This document shows, piece after piece, positions 16,161 through 28,920 of a stretch of 64,000 nucleotides of DNA. The stretch is from Jongsikchunia kroppenstedtii DSM 45133 (GTDB taxonomy: Bacteria > Actinomycetota > Actinomycetes > Mycobacteriales > Mycobacteriaceae): positions 434,001-498,000 of the forward strand of contig NZ_AQYG01000051.1 in assembly GCF_000380485.1 (NCBI RefSeq), given 5' to 3'. A program made the position numbers and the translations under genes. Numbering within the stretch: position 1 is the stretch's first letter; every line of letters begins with the position of its first letter. The notes under the pieces are model-generated. The model was not told the origin of the DNA. It ran no database searches and saw only the letters and a list, made by a program, of their open reading frames with translations.

Positions 16161-17572
16161 TTGCGTGCTCCCGCCACCAGCTCGTCGAAGGACTCGGTCA
16201 GATAGTCCGTCATCACGCCCAGATCCCACATCGCGGTGCGATCGGCGTTGAAACCGAAGTGGATCTCGCCGTCGTAGGTGGTCACGCCCACCGACAGCGC
16301 CCGGTCGGGCACCCGTACCGGCACCGGCACGATCGCCGCAATCCTGTTGCCCGCCAGGTATTGCGGCGACACCGGCCCGCGCGCGATGGTGATGGGCAGG
16401 TTGAACGACCGGCGCGACATCGAAGCCGCCGCCCGCGCACTCATCGCGTGGAAGGTTGCTGGACCGACCTCGTAGTTCAGCCAGGACTCCGCCGATCCCG
16501 ACGACATCCGGCGCGGCGAGCGGGCGTGTCGCTGAGTCAGCTGGGCGACCTGCGAGAGCCGCACCAGCGCATTGGGTTCGCCGACCGGGAGGTCGGTGAC
16601 GAACCCCTGCAGACCACCGGCCGCCCACTCGGTCTCCCGGGCCGGCGGCACATTCTCCGGAAAAGCCTTGAGCGGCACCAGCGCCCGGACGCTGACCGTC
16701 TGATCGAGCGTCTGGTCACGCGACAGCAGCCACCGCCGCAGCGCGCCGGCGATCGTCGCCAGCAGGACGTCGCTGACGCTGCAACCGAATTGTTCGGCCA
16801 CCTCGCTCGCGTCGGCACCCGAACAGGTGGCGACCGTGAAAAGACTTGTCCCGGTGGTGGACCCGTTCAGTGGACTGCGCGGTGCGGTGCCAGTAGCGAG
16901 CTGCATGACCGACCCGACCCGCCGCGCGGAATCGGCGACCAGCCCGCCGACCGCACCCACCGGCCCCGACGATGCGCGGACCCGGTCGAGCATCTCGAGC
17001 GGACGCACGAGTGCATCGCCCACGGCGCCGACCATCAACTCCGCCCGACCGGGTTCGCGAGCGGGCAGCCACAGGTCCTCGGGCAGCTCCGACGGCTGGC
17101 GCGCGTCATCGACGATCACCTGGTTGATCTCCAGGGCATCGTGCCCCGATACCAGGGAACGATGCGTCTTGGTGAGCACGGCGAGCCGGTTCTCGCGGAG
17201 CCCCTCGACCAGATACATCTCCCACAGCGGACGGCCCGGCTCCAGCGGCCGGGACATCAGCCGCGCGACCAGGTCGTGCAGCTGCTCATCCGACCCCGGC
17301 TCGGGAAGCGCCGAACGCCGAACGTGATAGGTGATGTCGAATTCGGCGTCGTCGACCCAGACCGGTCGGCCGAGGCCGAGGGTGATCTCGCGAATCAGCT
17401 TGCGATAGCGCGGGACGAGTTGCAGCCGGGACTCGACGGTGCGCAGCAGTTCCTGGTAGTCCAGGCCGCCCTCGCGCCGGTCGACGATCAGCAGCGATCC
17501 CACCTGACTGCTGGCGCCCCGGTCGTCCTGGTAGTAGAAGACCGAATCCTGCGGCGAGAGTCGGGTCACCAT
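16157..17572 (-). CDS. WS/DGAT-family acyltransferase with a degenerate active site
   Basis: A 471-residue member of the wax ester synthase/diacylglycerol acyltransferase family (WES_acyltransf plus DUF1298), starting RLSPQDSVFYYQDD. The family catalytic motif HHxxxDG should lie about 150 residues in; the sequence there is THRSLVSGHD, so the second His is Arg and the Asp is Ser. The C-terminal half is otherwise normal, with NLPITIARGP matching the NVPGP-type motif. The enzyme may be inactive, regulatory, or use other residues. The in-frame GTG-type extension to 17728 looks non-coding, and ATG 17572 fits the family start. It overlaps the DUF6912 gene by 4 bases. Its syntenic M. tuberculosis counterparts are the split Rv3233c/Rv3234c genes (recollection). 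Confidence 0.87.
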   Translation of the reverse strand: MVTRLSPQDSVFYYQDDRGASSQVGSLLIVDRREGGLDYQELLRTVESRLQLVPRYRKLIREITLGLGRPVWVDDAEFDITYHVRRSALPEPGSDEQLHDLVARLMSRPLEPGRPLWEMYLVEGLRENRLAVLTKTHRSLVSGHDALEINQVIVDDARQPSELPEDLWLPAREPGRAELMVGAVGDALVRPLEMLDRVRASSGPVGAVGGLVADSARRVGSVMQLATGTAPRSPLNGSTTGTSLFTVATCSGADASEVAEQFGCSVSDVLLATIAGALRRWLLSRDQTLDQTVSVRALVPLKAFPENVPPARETEWAAGGLQGFVTDLPVGEPNALVRLSQVAQLTQRHARSPRRMSSGSAESWLNYEVGPATFHAMSARAAASMSRRSFNLPITIARGPVSPQYLAGNRIAAIVPVPVRVPDRALSVGVTTYDGEIHFGFNADRTAMWDLGVMTDYLTESFDELVAGARK

Positions 17573-17690
17573 CGGCACCCGCCTGCCCGCCGGTCCCCAC
17601 CGGTCGTCGCCCCTGCGTCGGGAACCGTTTCGGGCGTCGCAACGTCGAAACCGATATTCCGCATGTTGACAGCCTAGGGCAGGAGGTTCG

Positions 17691-18167
17691 ATGTTTCTGA
17701 GGTCCGCCCCCGTCTGCGAGCCACCCATCGACGATGGCGCCGCAGTTCAGCCGCGTCCCGTGACCGCGCGGGGCCGCCCGCCGAGTGTGCCGGCCGTCGG
17801 CATGGATGCGCGACGCACCCCCGCCGATCCGCAGGTGCGGGAATTCGCCTGCATAGCAATGACACTGGTCCTCGAGGCGCTCGACCGGCGACGTCCGGCC
17901 GCCCAGCTGGCCCGGCTGCTGTCGCCGTCGACCATGTCGGTCGTCCGCAGCCTGGTCGCCGGCCATGCCCCGGGCCAGCCGCGGGCATCCACCCTGCGGG
18001 TCCACACCCAGGCGGCCCCGGACGGCGGCGCCGAGATCTATGCGACGTTCGCCCGGGGTCCACGGATCCACGCCATCGCCGGCCGCGTCGAGCCACGGCC
18101 GCCGACGACCCACCAACGCGGCCGCCCTCTACCGGCCTACGTCGTCACAGCTTTGGTCACGGCATAA
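17691..18167 (+). CDS. Rv3235-family conserved protein
   Basis: A 158-residue Ala/Arg/Pro-rich protein matching the Rv3235 family by position and composition: a disordered N-terminus, then a helical core (VREFACIAMTLVLEALDRRRPAAQL) and a short domain around IYATFARGPRIHAIAGRVE. AGGAGG lies 4 bases before the ATG. It is divergent from the acyltransferase-like gene and convergent with secA1; the 110-bp gap to secA1 is filled by the palindromic repeat. In actinobacteria the family commonly sits next to secA; its role is unknown. Confidence 0.85.
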   Translation: MFLRSAPVCEPPIDDGAAVQPRPVTARGRPPSVPAVGMDARRTPADPQVREFACIAMTLVLEALDRRRPAAQLARLLSPSTMSVVRSLVAGHAPGQPRASTLRVHTQAAPDGGAEIYATFARGPRIHAIAGRVEPRPPTTHQRGRPLPAYVVTALVTA

Positions 18168-18169
18168 GC

Positions 18170-18277
18170 AATTCCCGCGAGTCCGATGTGCGCAGGGCAA
18201 GGCGGAAGGAGGGCGGCGATAGCGAAGCTATGCCGACCGACTGACAACGCCGCCCTGCGTGCATCGGGCCGCGGGAA

Positions 18278-18279
<2 letters not shown>
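18170..18279. repeat. 110-bp palindromic intergenic element, copy A
   Basis: The element begins AATTCCCGCG and ends CGCGGGAATT, filling the gap between the convergent Rv3235-family stop (18167) and the secA1 stop (18278-18280). It folds into one long hairpin with a small inner hairpin (ATAGC-GAA-GCTAT). Blocks shared with copy B at 30523 are ATTCCCGCG, CGATGTG, GGGCAAGGCGGA, GACAACGCCGCCC and GCATCGGGCCGCGGGAAT, in the same order and orientation. Stem differences between copies are compensatory (CAGGGC/GCCCTG versus CGGGGC/GCCCCG) or G-T wobbles. It could be a bidirectional terminator, a REP/MITE-like mobile palindrome or a 3'-UTR RNA structure. I know no named family that fits. Confidence 0.85.
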
Positions 18280-21088
<2,809 letters not shown>

Positions 21089-21196
21089 GCGCGTTCCCTA
21101 CTTTGTTCTGGGCAATGAAGTACGCGACCATCCTACGGGTGCCTGACCTGCCGACCACAGGTCGGTGAGGTGTGGACCACAGTCCGTCTGTCGCCG

Positions 21197-21257
21197 GGGC
21201 ACGGCCCGATCCACCTGCGAACACGGCGAAGGCCGTGCCCGCGGCGCGAGCACGGCC
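21197..21257. terminator. Three alternating GGCACGGCC repeats downstream of hpf, probable terminator
   Basis: GGGCACGGCC (21197-21206), GGCCGTGCCC (21231-21240) and GCACGGCC (21250-21257) can form two mutually exclusive hairpins. The one nearest hpf (21231-21257, 8-bp stem) begins 13 bases after the hpf stop on the minus strand. It sits between hpf and secA1 and most likely terminates hpf transcription; alternative pairing as a switch is possible. Confidence 0.55.
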
Positions 21258-21269
21258 CTCATCGTGGCG

Positions 21270-21986
21270 TCAGCCCAGGCGGATCAGCCCGTAGTCGAAC
21301 GCATGCCGTCGGTACACGACCGACGGCTTGTCGGACTCCTTGTCATGGAAGAGAAAGAAATCATGGCCGACGAGTTCCATCTCGGTGAGGGCGTCATCGA
21401 CGGTCATCGGAGTCGCGGGATGCTCCTTGGTGCGGACGACCTGTCCGGGTCCCACGGCCTCGGGCAGATGCACCTCCCATTCCTGCTGGGCGGCCGTGCC
21501 GGCATCCGGCAACGCCTCGGGTGCCGTGGCCTCAGACACCGACACGGGGGTACGCAGGCCGTGGTGCACGCGACGGCGATCCTTGGTCCGGCGCAGCCGG
21601 GACTCCAGCTTGCTGATCGCGTTCTCCAGCGCGGCGTAGAAGTTCTCGGCCCGGGCCTCGGCCCGGACCACCGGTCCCTTGCCCCGCGCGGTGATCTCCA
21701 GACGCTGACACACCTTGGACTGCCGACGGTTGCGTTCGTGGAGCAGCTCCACGGTGAATCGGAAGATCGTCGGATCGAACCGTTCCAGCCGCGAGATCTT
21801 GTCCGCCACGTGGACCCGGAAATGTTCCGGAATCTCCACGTTCCGGCCCTCGAAGATCAGCTCCGCCGTGGGACTCGCGAGTTCCTCGGGATCGGCCGCG
21901 ACACCGGCCGGTCGAACGAACGCTGATTCGTCGTCGAGATCCTCGGAGTACTTGGCTCCCTTTTTCTTTGTAACCGTTGCCGACAC
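21270..21986 (-). CDS. hpf: Long-form hibernation promoting factor (ribosome dimerisation)
   Basis: A 238-residue long HPF. The N-terminal S30AE domain (from AELIFEGRNVEIPEHFRVHV through YAALENAISKLESRLRR) binds the decoding region of the 30S subunit. The C-terminal domain (VVRTKEHPATPMTVDDALTEMELVGHDFFLF) mediates 100S dimerisation. The start is GTG 21986: AGGAGG sits 8 bases upstream and the family N-terminus follows. The frame stays open upstream to 22211, but that part is Arg/Pro-rich with no family match. The 291 bp between hpf and comF hold no convincing gene, leaving a long leader where stress promoters may lie. Confidence 0.94.
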   Translation of the reverse strand: MSATVTKKKGAKYSEDLDDESAFVRPAGVAADPEELASPTAELIFEGRNVEIPEHFRVHVADKISRLERFDPTIFRFTVELLHERNRRQSKVCQRLEITARGKGPVVRAEARAENFYAALENAISKLESRLRRTKDRRRVHHGLRTPVSVSEATAPEALPDAGTAAQQEWEVHLPEAVGPGQVVRTKEHPATPMTVDDALTEMELVGHDFFLFHDKESDKPSVVYRRHAFDYGLIRLG

Positions 21987-22277
21987 CGGCGTACCTCCTG
22001 TCGTAGGGGTCTGTGTGTGGGGCTTGGGGAACCCGGACCCTCGCCCGGGGTTAGTTCGAGACGACCTCACCTCCCGGACGGCCCCGAACCCACCTGGATC
22101 GACGTCATCAGCGACGAAATGTGCAGGTGGCTCGGGATACGACGGACTGAATCTGTTGCCCCCGACGCTAGTCCGCCGCCTACGGGTTCGCCACGTTTTC
22201 GTCATCAACATTTCATTTCATGACCGTGACGTTCAGCGACACCGCTGCGGTCGTCCGGGCGGCCCCGGAAACAGCCA

Positions 22278-22958
22278 TCAGGCGCCCGCGATCACCAGCA
22301 CGGCATCGACCACGACCCCGGCAGCCGCCAGCACCGCGACCGATTCCGCGGCGGTCGCGCCCGTCGTCAGCACATCGTCGACGAGGACGGCGACGTCTTC
22401 CCCGGGGCGCGGCATCGGGGTCGACCGGTCCCGCACGAGCCGCACCGAACCGGACAGGTTGGCGCTGCGCTGCGCGGCACTCAGCCCGGCCGAGTCCCGC
22501 GTGAGCGCCCGGGTGCGCAGAATGGCCGCGACACGGACGCGGGACCCGAGATGGTCGGCCGCGCATCGGCACACTGCGGTCACCGGATCACCGCCCCGCC
22601 GGCGGGCCGCCGCGAGCCGGGTCGGCGCCGGGATCAGCCGCAACCGGGATCGGTCGGGCAGCTCCGTCCATCGATGCAGCTCGACCAGTCCGAAGGCCAG
22701 GGCCTGACCCAGCGGGTCGGCGAGATCGCGGCGGCCGTGTTCCTTCAGCGCGATGATCGCCTCCCGGTGCGGTCCGCGGTATCGGCCCAGCGCCCACGCG
22801 GTCACCGGCAGCGGTACCCGCGGCGTCAACTCGACCGGCACATCGGCAAGCGCCGCCGCGCAGCGCCCGCACCACGGCGCGCCGGGCCGGCCGCAGCCGC
22901 CGCAGAGCTCCGGCACCATCAGATCGGTGAGTGCGGCCAGCGGCCGCCACGTGGTCAT
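22278..22958 (-). CDS. ComF-family phosphoribosyltransferase-like protein
   Basis: A 226-residue ComF/GntX-family protein. An N-terminal zinc ribbon (CGGCGRPGAPWCGRC) is followed by a double-zinc-ribbon/PRTase fold, ending with the PRPP loop VLVDDVLTTGATAAES. The family is linked to DNA uptake in competent bacteria, but its biochemical role in actinobacteria is not settled. ATG 22958 is chosen to begin just before the ribbon; ATG 22985 is an alternative. It lies 55 bases downstream of lpqB on the same strand, as in M. tuberculosis (Rv3242c; recollection). Confidence 0.9.
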   Translation of the reverse strand: MTTWRPLAALTDLMVPELCGGCGRPGAPWCGRCAAALADVPVELTPRVPLPVTAWALGRYRGPHREAIIALKEHGRRDLADPLGQALAFGLVELHRWTELPDRSRLRLIPAPTRLAAARRRGGDPVTAVCRCAADHLGSRVRVAAILRTRALTRDSAGLSAAQRSANLSGSVRLVRDRSTPMPRPGEDVAVLVDDVLTTGATAAESVAVLAAAGVVVDAVLVIAGA

Positions 22959-23013
22959 GCCGATAGGACGTCCGCGGCCCCGCATCGGTGCCGCGGCTCC
23001 TGATCCGATACGG

Positions 23014-24759
23014 CTAGCTCGGCAGCACCGGGATCGCGGTCGCCCCGGCCGTGCCCGCGACCTCGGTCCAGTACTGATCCTGCTGGGTGGTCGCGAAGTC
23101 CAGACGCTGCATCGCACGAGCGTCGGCCGCATAGACCGTTCCCGACGACGCGACGATCGCCCGCACCGGCGGCGTCAGGTTGCCGGTAGGGAGGGCAATG
23201 GGCTGTGAGCCGTCGATGCTGATCGTCTCCACTGCCTCGTCCGCCGAATCCAGGGCCACGACCAGCTGGGTGGGCGTCTGCCAGCTCAGCGACAGCGCCG
23301 AACTGTTGATCGCCGGCGCCATCAACCGCGCCGCGCCGATCGATACCGCCCCGCTGGGCTGGCGATTCACCACCGCCAGGACGATCTTGCCGCCGACGAT
23401 CAGCGCCACCCGCGAACCGTCCGGAGACAGCTGCAACTCGGTGATCGGGCCGGAGATCAGGCCGTGGATGGTTCCCGGATCGATCGAGTCGACACGGGTC
23501 GAGCCGCCTGACGCGTCGACCGTCATCCGGCGAATATCGTTGCCGCCCAGCACGATCCACACGGTGTCGTCACCTACGCCAAATGATGGCCGGGACATCG
23601 CGGGCCCTTCGGCGACCACGGAACCATAGCCGCCGTACGGCCCGACCAGCAGGTGCTGGGGCGCCGGCGCCGGCCCTTCCTGGGTGACCGCGGCGATCCG
23701 TTTCCCGCTGCGCGACAGCTGTGCCGACACGAGGCTGTGCGTCGTGCCGAACTCGCCAGGGATCGGCGTGATCCGGCCGTCGCGAACCGTTCCGAAGGCA
23801 CCGCCGGCCACCGCATGCAGCCCGATCGACGGGTCCGGTCCGGCGTTCGGATCGAACTGGGCCAGATCGGTGGTCCGCCAGCCGGACGCGTACTGACCGT
23901 CCAGCGGCGAACCGTCGACGTTGATCTCGTACGGCCCCGCAATGCCGGCTCCGCTGAGGGTCCAGACGATCTGCGCCGCCAGCAGGGTGCGGTCGGCATC
24001 GGCGACCTCGGACAGGTCGATGCGGATGCCGCCGCCACTGATCGCCTCGGTGGGGCGCCGCAGCGTGGCACCGGCCGGGAATTCATTGGTCACGGCGCCG
24101 GTCAGGCTCGGGTCGGGACCCTGAATCAGCATGGACAGCAACATGTCCGCGGGCGGCGACGTCCCCACATACAGCCAGCGCGGATCGACCACCAGCCGGT
24201 GGTCGGCCGGGTCCGCGAAGTACAGGTTGTGCGTCACATAGGAGGCGCTGAACTGGCTCGCGTCCATGATCGCGCCGGACGGCAGTGCGCCGTCGATGCG
24301 CCAGTCCTCGCCGGAGCGCACCAGCGCCAGGGTCGACGTCGAGGTCCCCGACTGCGCGGTCAGCTGACCGTCCGGCGCCAGCTGACCGATGAGCCGGCCG
24401 CTGACCTGAACCGTCAGCTGCCGGTCCGTTCGGTTGTCGGACAGCACGTTGATATCCGAGAGGATCGTCGCCGCGCCCTGATCGTTCCAGCCGGCAGCGG
24501 CGGCCGGCGTGAGGAACTCCCGCGCCGCCGCATGCCGTCCGGTCGGGTCGGCCGACGCCTTGAGGAACGCCCGCACCAGCGATTCCGGTGTCATCCCGGA
24601 TTCGGGTCGCGGCACCGAGGTGGTCATCCGCTGCCGACCCAGCGTGCCCAGCGGACGCGGACTGGAGTCGGTCGGGATCGCCGCGCATCCGCCGACCACG
24701 AGCACCGTCAGCACGAGCGCCAACGGGCACAGCAGGCTCTGGGCCATTGGTCGCCTCAT
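23014..24759 (-). CDS. lpqB: Lipoprotein LpqB, partner of MtrAB
   Basis: A 581-residue lipoprotein. The signal peptide [17 protein letters not shown] ends in a lipobox with the lipidated Cys at about residue 25, placing it on the outer face of the membrane. The rest is a GerMN-type domain followed by a beta-propeller-like region. LpqB is known to interact with the extracellular domain of MtrB and to modulate MtrA activation. The start overlaps the mtrB stop as ATGA (24756-24759), so it is translationally coupled. Confidence 0.95.
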   Translation of the reverse strand: MRRPMAQSLLCPLALVLTVLVVGGCAAIPTDSSPRPLGTLGRQRMTTSVPRPESGMTPESLVRAFLKASADPTGRHAAAREFLTPAAAAGWNDQGAATILSDINVLSDNRTDRQLTVQVSGRLIGQLAPDGQLTAQSGTSTSTLALVRSGEDWRIDGALPSGAIMDASQFSASYVTHNLYFADPADHRLVVDPRWLYVGTSPPADMLLSMLIQGPDPSLTGAVTNEFPAGATLRRPTEAISGGGIRIDLSEVADADRTLLAAQIVWTLSGAGIAGPYEINVDGSPLDGQYASGWRTTDLAQFDPNAGPDPSIGLHAVAGGAFGTVRDGRITPIPGEFGTTHSLVSAQLSRSGKRIAAVTQEGPAPAPQHLLVGPYGGYGSVVAEGPAMSRPSFGVGDDTVWIVLGGNDIRRMTVDASGGSTRVDSIDPGTIHGLISGPITELQLSPDGSRVALIVGGKIVLAVVNRQPSGAVSIGAARLMAPAINSSALSLSWQTPTQLVVALDSADEAVETISIDGSQPIALPTGNLTPPVRAIVASSGTVYAADARAMQRLDFATTQQDQYWTEVAGTAGATAIPVLPS

Positions 24760-26393
24760 GACTGCTCATCCTCGGATGCTTCGCGCGTCGGCTTGCGCCC
24801 TGGCGGCTTGAGCGGGAGCGGACTGCCGAGCACCTTGTGACCGCGCACCAGCGGCAGAGTGAGCCGGAAGCTGGCACCCTCGCCCGGCTCGCCCCACGCC
24901 TCGAGCCGCCCCTGATGCAGCCGCGCGTCCTCCAAACTCATCGCGAGGCCGAGGCCGGTGCCGCCCGAACGCCGGAACCGTGACGGATCGCTGCGCCAAA
25001 ACCGGTTGAACACCAGTTTCTCCTCCCCCGGGTTCAGCCCGATTCCCCTGTCGCGCACCGTGATCGCCACTGCGTCACCATCGGTGCGCATGGTCAGGGT
25101 CACCGGCTTGCCCTCGCCGTGGTCGATGGCGTTCGCGAGCAGATTGCGCAGCACACGTTCGACCCGGCGCGGGTCGACCTCTGCGATCACCGGCTGGGAC
25201 GGCAGGTCCAACACCAGCTTGGTGCCGGACTCGCTGGCCAGGTGTCGCACCGTCTCGACGGCCGCGTCGATCGGCACATTCATATCCAACTTCTCGGCGG
25301 CCAGTTCGGCCACTCCCGCGTCATGTCGGGAGATCTCGAGCAGCTCACCGAGCAGCGTCTCGAACCGCTCCAGTTCCTTGTCGAGCAGCTCGACGGACCG
25401 CTTGAGCACCGGCGCGAGGTCGTCCCGGGACTCGAACAGCACGTCGGCGGCCATCCGCACGGTGGTCAGCGGGGTGCGCAGCTCGTGGCTCACGTCGGAG
25501 GTGAACTGCCGTTGAAGCGAGCCGAATTCCTCGAGTTGGGAGATCTGCTTCGACAGGCTCTCGGCCATGTCGTTGAAGGCGATCGCGAGCCGGGCCATGT
25601 CGTCCTCGCCGCGCACCGGCATGCGCTCGTCGAGCCGGCCGTCCGCGAAGTTCTCCGCGATGCGGGAGGCCGACCGGACGGGCAGCACCACCTGCCGGGA
25701 GACCAGGATCGCGATCGCCATCAGCAGGCCGAGCAGCACCAGACCGCCGGTGAAGATGGTGCCGCGCACCAGCGACACGGTGTTCTGCTCGTTGTCGAGC
25801 GGGAACACCAGATAGAGCTCCAGACCGGGGATCCCGGCGTTCGTCGGGGTGCCGATGATCAGTGCCGGACCGCTCTTGCCGTCGCGGCCGGGGACCGTTG
25901 CGTAGCGGTACGCGATCTGCCCGGTCGAGACCATGCGCCGCAGATTCGCCGGGATATCGGAGACGGGCCCGACGCCGGTCGCCGGCTGCGTCCCGCCGCC
26001 CTGAACGAGCAGCACGGTGTCGAAGCTGCCGACCGCGCCGGAGCTGCCGCCCGAATCGTTGCGGTCGGTGAGCACCGACCGCGTCTGCTGCAGCCGGTTG
26101 ACGAGCGTGGTGCTGGCATCGGCACCGGTCAGATCGCGTTCGACCGCGATGCGGGTGCGGTCGATCTCCTCGGTGGCCGCCTTGAGCTTGGAGTCGAGCA
26201 GTCGATTCGCGATCTGGCTGCTGAGGACGAACGCCAGCACCAGCAGCACGATGAGCGACAACAGCAACGTGGACACGACCACGCGCAACTGAATGGAGCG
26301 GCGCCACAGGTGGGCCAACGCGCGGCCGACTTTCCCGAGGCGGCGCATCGGATGCCAGGATCGGTCGATCCGGCGCCGACGGGAACCGATCAC
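24756..26393 (-). CDS. mtrB: Sensor histidine kinase MtrB
   Basis: A 545-residue sensor kinase. It has a short cytoplasmic N-terminus, TM1 ([19 protein letters not shown]), an extracytoplasmic domain of about 150 residues, TM2 ([17 protein letters not shown]), HAMP, a phospho-acceptor helix with His in VSHELRTPL, and an ATPase domain ending [15 protein letters not shown] 26393 overlaps the mtrA stop as GTGA, so I prefer it to the in-frame start at 26531, which would lie inside mtrA. MtrAB coordinates cell division, peptidoglycan hydrolase expression and osmoprotection in mycolate actinobacteria. A basic and acidic cytoplasmic tail follows the ATPase domain. Confidence 0.95.
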   Translation of the reverse strand: MIGSRRRRIDRSWHPMRRLGKVGRALAHLWRRSIQLRVVVSTLLLSLIVLLVLAFVLSSQIANRLLDSKLKAATEEIDRTRIAVERDLTGADASTTLVNRLQQTRSVLTDRNDSGGSSGAVGSFDTVLLVQGGGTQPATGVGPVSDIPANLRRMVSTGQIAYRYATVPGRDGKSGPALIIGTPTNAGIPGLELYLVFPLDNEQNTVSLVRGTIFTGGLVLLGLLMAIAILVSRQVVLPVRSASRIAENFADGRLDERMPVRGEDDMARLAIAFNDMAESLSKQISQLEEFGSLQRQFTSDVSHELRTPLTTVRMAADVLFESRDDLAPVLKRSVELLDKELERFETLLGELLEISRHDAGVAELAAEKLDMNVPIDAAVETVRHLASESGTKLVLDLPSQPVIAEVDPRRVERVLRNLLANAIDHGEGKPVTLTMRTDGDAVAITVRDRGIGLNPGEEKLVFNRFWRSDPSRFRRSGGTGLGLAMSLEDARLHQGRLEAWGEPGEGASFRLTLPLVRGHKVLGSPLPLKPPGRKPTREASEDEQS

Positions 26394-27067
26394 GGAGGCC
26401 CGGCTTTGTAGCCGACCCCCCTCACCGTGAGCACGACCTCGGGATTCTCGGGATCCTTCTCGACCTTGGCCCGCAGCCGCTGCACGTGGACGTTGACCAG
26501 CCGGGTGTCGGCCGGATGCCGATAGCCCCACACCTGTTCGAGCAGCACGTCACGGGTGAACACCTGACGCGGCTTACGGGCCAGCGCGACCAGCAGATCG
26601 AACTCCAACGGCGTCAACGAGATCCGCTCGCCGTTGCGGGTGACCGTGTGGGCCGGCACATCGATCTCGACCGGACCGATCGCCAGCATCTCGGCCGGCT
26701 CGTCGTCGGTGCGACGCAGGCGGGCGCGGACGCGCGCGATCAGCTCCTTCGGCTTGAACGGCTTGACCATGTAGTCGTCGGCCCCGGACTCCAGGCCCAG
26801 AACGACGTCGACGGTGTCGGACTTCGCGGTCAGCATCACGATCGGCACGCCCGAGTCGGCGCGCAGCACGCGACACACATCGATCCCGTTCATCCCCGGC
26901 AGCATGAGGTCGAGCAGCACCAGATCCGGACGGACTTCACGCACGGCAGTCAGCGCCTGCGTGCCGTCACCGACGACGAACGGCTCGAAGCCTTCGCCGC
27001 GCAACACGATCGTGAGCATCTCGGCCAGCGCCGCGTCGTCATCGACCACCAGAATGCGGGGTTTCAT
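26390..27067 (-). CDS. mtrA: Response regulator MtrA
   Basis: A 225-residue OmpR-family regulator. The receiver domain has the acidic pocket in [10 protein letters not shown], the phospho-acceptor Asp in [13 protein letters not shown] and the conserved Lys in VKPFKPKEL. The C-terminal winged helix ends [33 protein letters not shown] (quoted from two adjoining stretches of the family motif). It is the first gene of an mtrA-mtrB-lpqB operon and is divergent from tmk, only 51 bases away. Confidence 0.97.
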   Translation of the reverse strand: MKPRILVVDDDAALAEMLTIVLRGEGFEPFVVGDGTQALTAVREVRPDLVLLDLMLPGMNGIDVCRVLRADSGVPIVMLTAKSDTVDVVLGLESGADDYMVKPFKPKELIARVRARLRRTDDEPAEMLAIGPVEIDVPAHTVTRNGERISLTPLEFDLLVALARKPRQVFTRDVLLEQVWGYRHPADTRLVNVHVQRLRAKVEKDPENPEVVLTVRGVGYKAGPP

Positions 27068-27118
27068 GCTCCCAATTGTGACGCTTCGAACTGCTGAGAC
27101 GCGGTTACTATCACCGGC

Positions 27119-27757
27119 GTGTCAGTACTGATTGCCGTCGAGGGCCTCGACGGAGCCGGCAAACGCACCCTCGTGCAGGCGCTCGTCGACCGCTGGGAGC
27201 AGACCGGCCGTTCCGTCGCGACGCTCGCTTTCCCTCGGTACGGGCGCTCGATCCATGCTGATATCGCCGCCGAGGCGCTCCGCGGCGAACACGGCGATCT
27301 GCGCTCGAGCGTCTACGCGATGGCGATGCTGTTCGCGCTCGACCGCCGGGACGCCGTCGACGAATTGACGGCCGCCCGCGCCGGCGCCGACATCGTCATC
27401 CTCGACCGGTACGTCGCCTCGAATGCCGCCTACAGCGCGGCGCGGGCGACCGAAGCCGCCGACGGCGCCACGGTCGCCTGGGTGGCCGACCTCGAGTTCG
27501 ACCGCTTCGGGCTACCGGTTCCCGACCACCACCTGCTTCTCGATGTCGGGGCCGAGCTGGCCCTGGCCCGCGCACAGTCGAGGGCCGCCACCGAGCCCGG
27601 CCGCGAACGCGACCACTACGAGCGCGACACCGATCTGCAGCATCGCACCGCCGCGGTGTATTCGGAACTGGCGCAGTCGAATTGGTTCTCGCCCTGGATC
27701 GTCGCGGGCGCCGACACCGACCCGGCGACGCTGGCCGACCGCCTCATGCGTTCGTAG
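27119..27757 (+). CDS. tmk: Thymidylate kinase
   Basis: A 212-residue dTMP kinase that makes dTDP for DNA synthesis. The P-loop is EGLDGAGKRTL, with Arg after the invariant Lys, the same unusual loop as in the M. tuberculosis enzyme. The nucleoside-binding region RYVASNAAYSAARATE and FPRYGRS also match that type. It starts at GTG 27119. Unlike M. tuberculosis, where tmk is co-directional with mtrA (recollection), here it is on the opposite strand and diverges from mtrA. Its 3' end overlaps the convergent membrane-protein gene by 14 bases. Confidence 0.96.
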   Translation: MSVLIAVEGLDGAGKRTLVQALVDRWEQTGRSVATLAFPRYGRSIHADIAAEALRGEHGDLRSSVYAMAMLFALDRRDAVDELTAARAGADIVILDRYVASNAAYSAARATEAADGATVAWVADLEFDRFGLPVPDHHLLLDVGAELALARAQSRAATEPGRERDHYERDTDLQHRTAAVYSELAQSNWFSPWIVAGADTDPATLADRLMRS

Positions 27758-28778
27758 CGCTCCCCGTCGACCCGGCGTCATCGGCAGCCGGTGCGGCCGC
27801 ACGCCGGCGCACCGAATCCACCAGCCGGCCGGACCGCGGAATCAGCTGGGCGGTCAGTGCCACCAGCAGCCCCGCACCGGCCAGCACGGCCAGCACCATC
27901 CACACCGGGTCCACGATGGTGTCGAAGACCGCGCTCGCCGCGGGCCTGGGCATCACGGCGTCCGGGACATGCCGCAGATATTGCTGACGGCCGATCCAGA
28001 GCGCCACGGCCAGGACCCCCATCGCCACCGCCAGACTCCACCCGAGACCCGCGAGCATCCGCAGTCGACGCCCGCCGATCGCCAGCACCGCCAGCGCCAG
28101 CGCCACCCACGGGAGGACCGGCGCCGCGCGCATCACCGGCTGCACGATCGACTGCGTACGCCGCAGCGCGGGGGATTCGGCGATGACGAACGTCCGATTG
28201 ACCTGCGGAATGTACTGCGCGTAAGGGAATCCGCCGGCGGCGAGTCGGTCCTTGGCCGCGGCGACCACCGGACCCAGCTGCACGCTGACGGTGCCGTCGT
28301 CGCCGGCCTGCACCGTCGAATGCCGACCCGTCAGGATGTCGACCACATGCGGATGCGCCTGCCGATTGGCGGCCGCCCACACCGATATGAACTGGTCCGA
28401 CGTCACCACCGCAGCAACCGCCTGGCGAATCGTCGACTGCGCCTGCGCGGTCGCCCGCCGCGTCGCCGCATCGGCCGCGGCACCGGTGGCCGGCTGCGGG
28501 GCGTTCGGCATCGCGCCCGACGCCGACTGCAGGGTGCCCGCGACCCGATCGTGCAGATTCGTCTGCGTCACAACCGTATCGGTGGCCACGGCGATGACGT
28601 AGTCCTGGATTGCCGGATCGTCGGCCAGCGATGTCATGGCGGCGACGTAGTGATCGGTGTCGAGCAGCCGGTACCGCACGAACCCGGTGGCGACGGCCAC
28701 GATCGACACCGCCGCGAATGCCACGACTAGCACCCAGGCCACCGCCTGCCGCGCCCGGCTTCCCCCCGAGTTGTCCAT
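27744..28778 (-). CDS. Integral membrane protein with large extracytoplasmic domain
   Basis: A 344-residue protein with an N-terminal TM (AVAWVLVVAFAAVSIVAVATGF), about 170 residues of hydrophilic sequence (VRYRLLDTDHYVAAMTSLAD onward) predicted outside the membrane, and three more TM helices between residues about 220 and 320. The charged C-terminus is Ala/Arg-rich. This resembles a common actinobacterial family of uncharacterised membrane proteins. It has no catalytic motif and lies between tmk and the two NTF2-like genes. Function unknown. Confidence 0.8.
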   Translation of the reverse strand: MDNSGGSRARQAVAWVLVVAFAAVSIVAVATGFVRYRLLDTDHYVAAMTSLADDPAIQDYVIAVATDTVVTQTNLHDRVAGTLQSASGAMPNAPQPATGAAADAATRRATAQAQSTIRQAVAAVVTSDQFISVWAAANRQAHPHVVDILTGRHSTVQAGDDGTVSVQLGPVVAAAKDRLAAGGFPYAQYIPQVNRTFVIAESPALRRTQSIVQPVMRAAPVLPWVALALAVLAIGGRRLRMLAGLGWSLAVAMGVLAVALWIGRQQYLRHVPDAVMPRPAASAVFDTIVDPVWMVLAVLAGAGLLVALTAQLIPRSGRLVDSVRRRAAAPAADDAGSTGSATNA

Positions 28779-28920
28779 GGCGATAAGCCTGCCCTCCCGG
28801 ACGCCCGCTGTCCCGCGGTCGGCGAGATGTCACGACAAGGTGGAGGGCCGGACTCAGTTCGGGTGTCGGCGACGCGCCCTGCCCCGTTTCTGCAGCTGAT
28901 CGGCCGAATACGGCGATACC

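Noticed and set aside
21987..22211. N-terminal extension of hpf
   Set aside because: An AGGAGG site fixes the start at 21986 and the extension has no family similarity.
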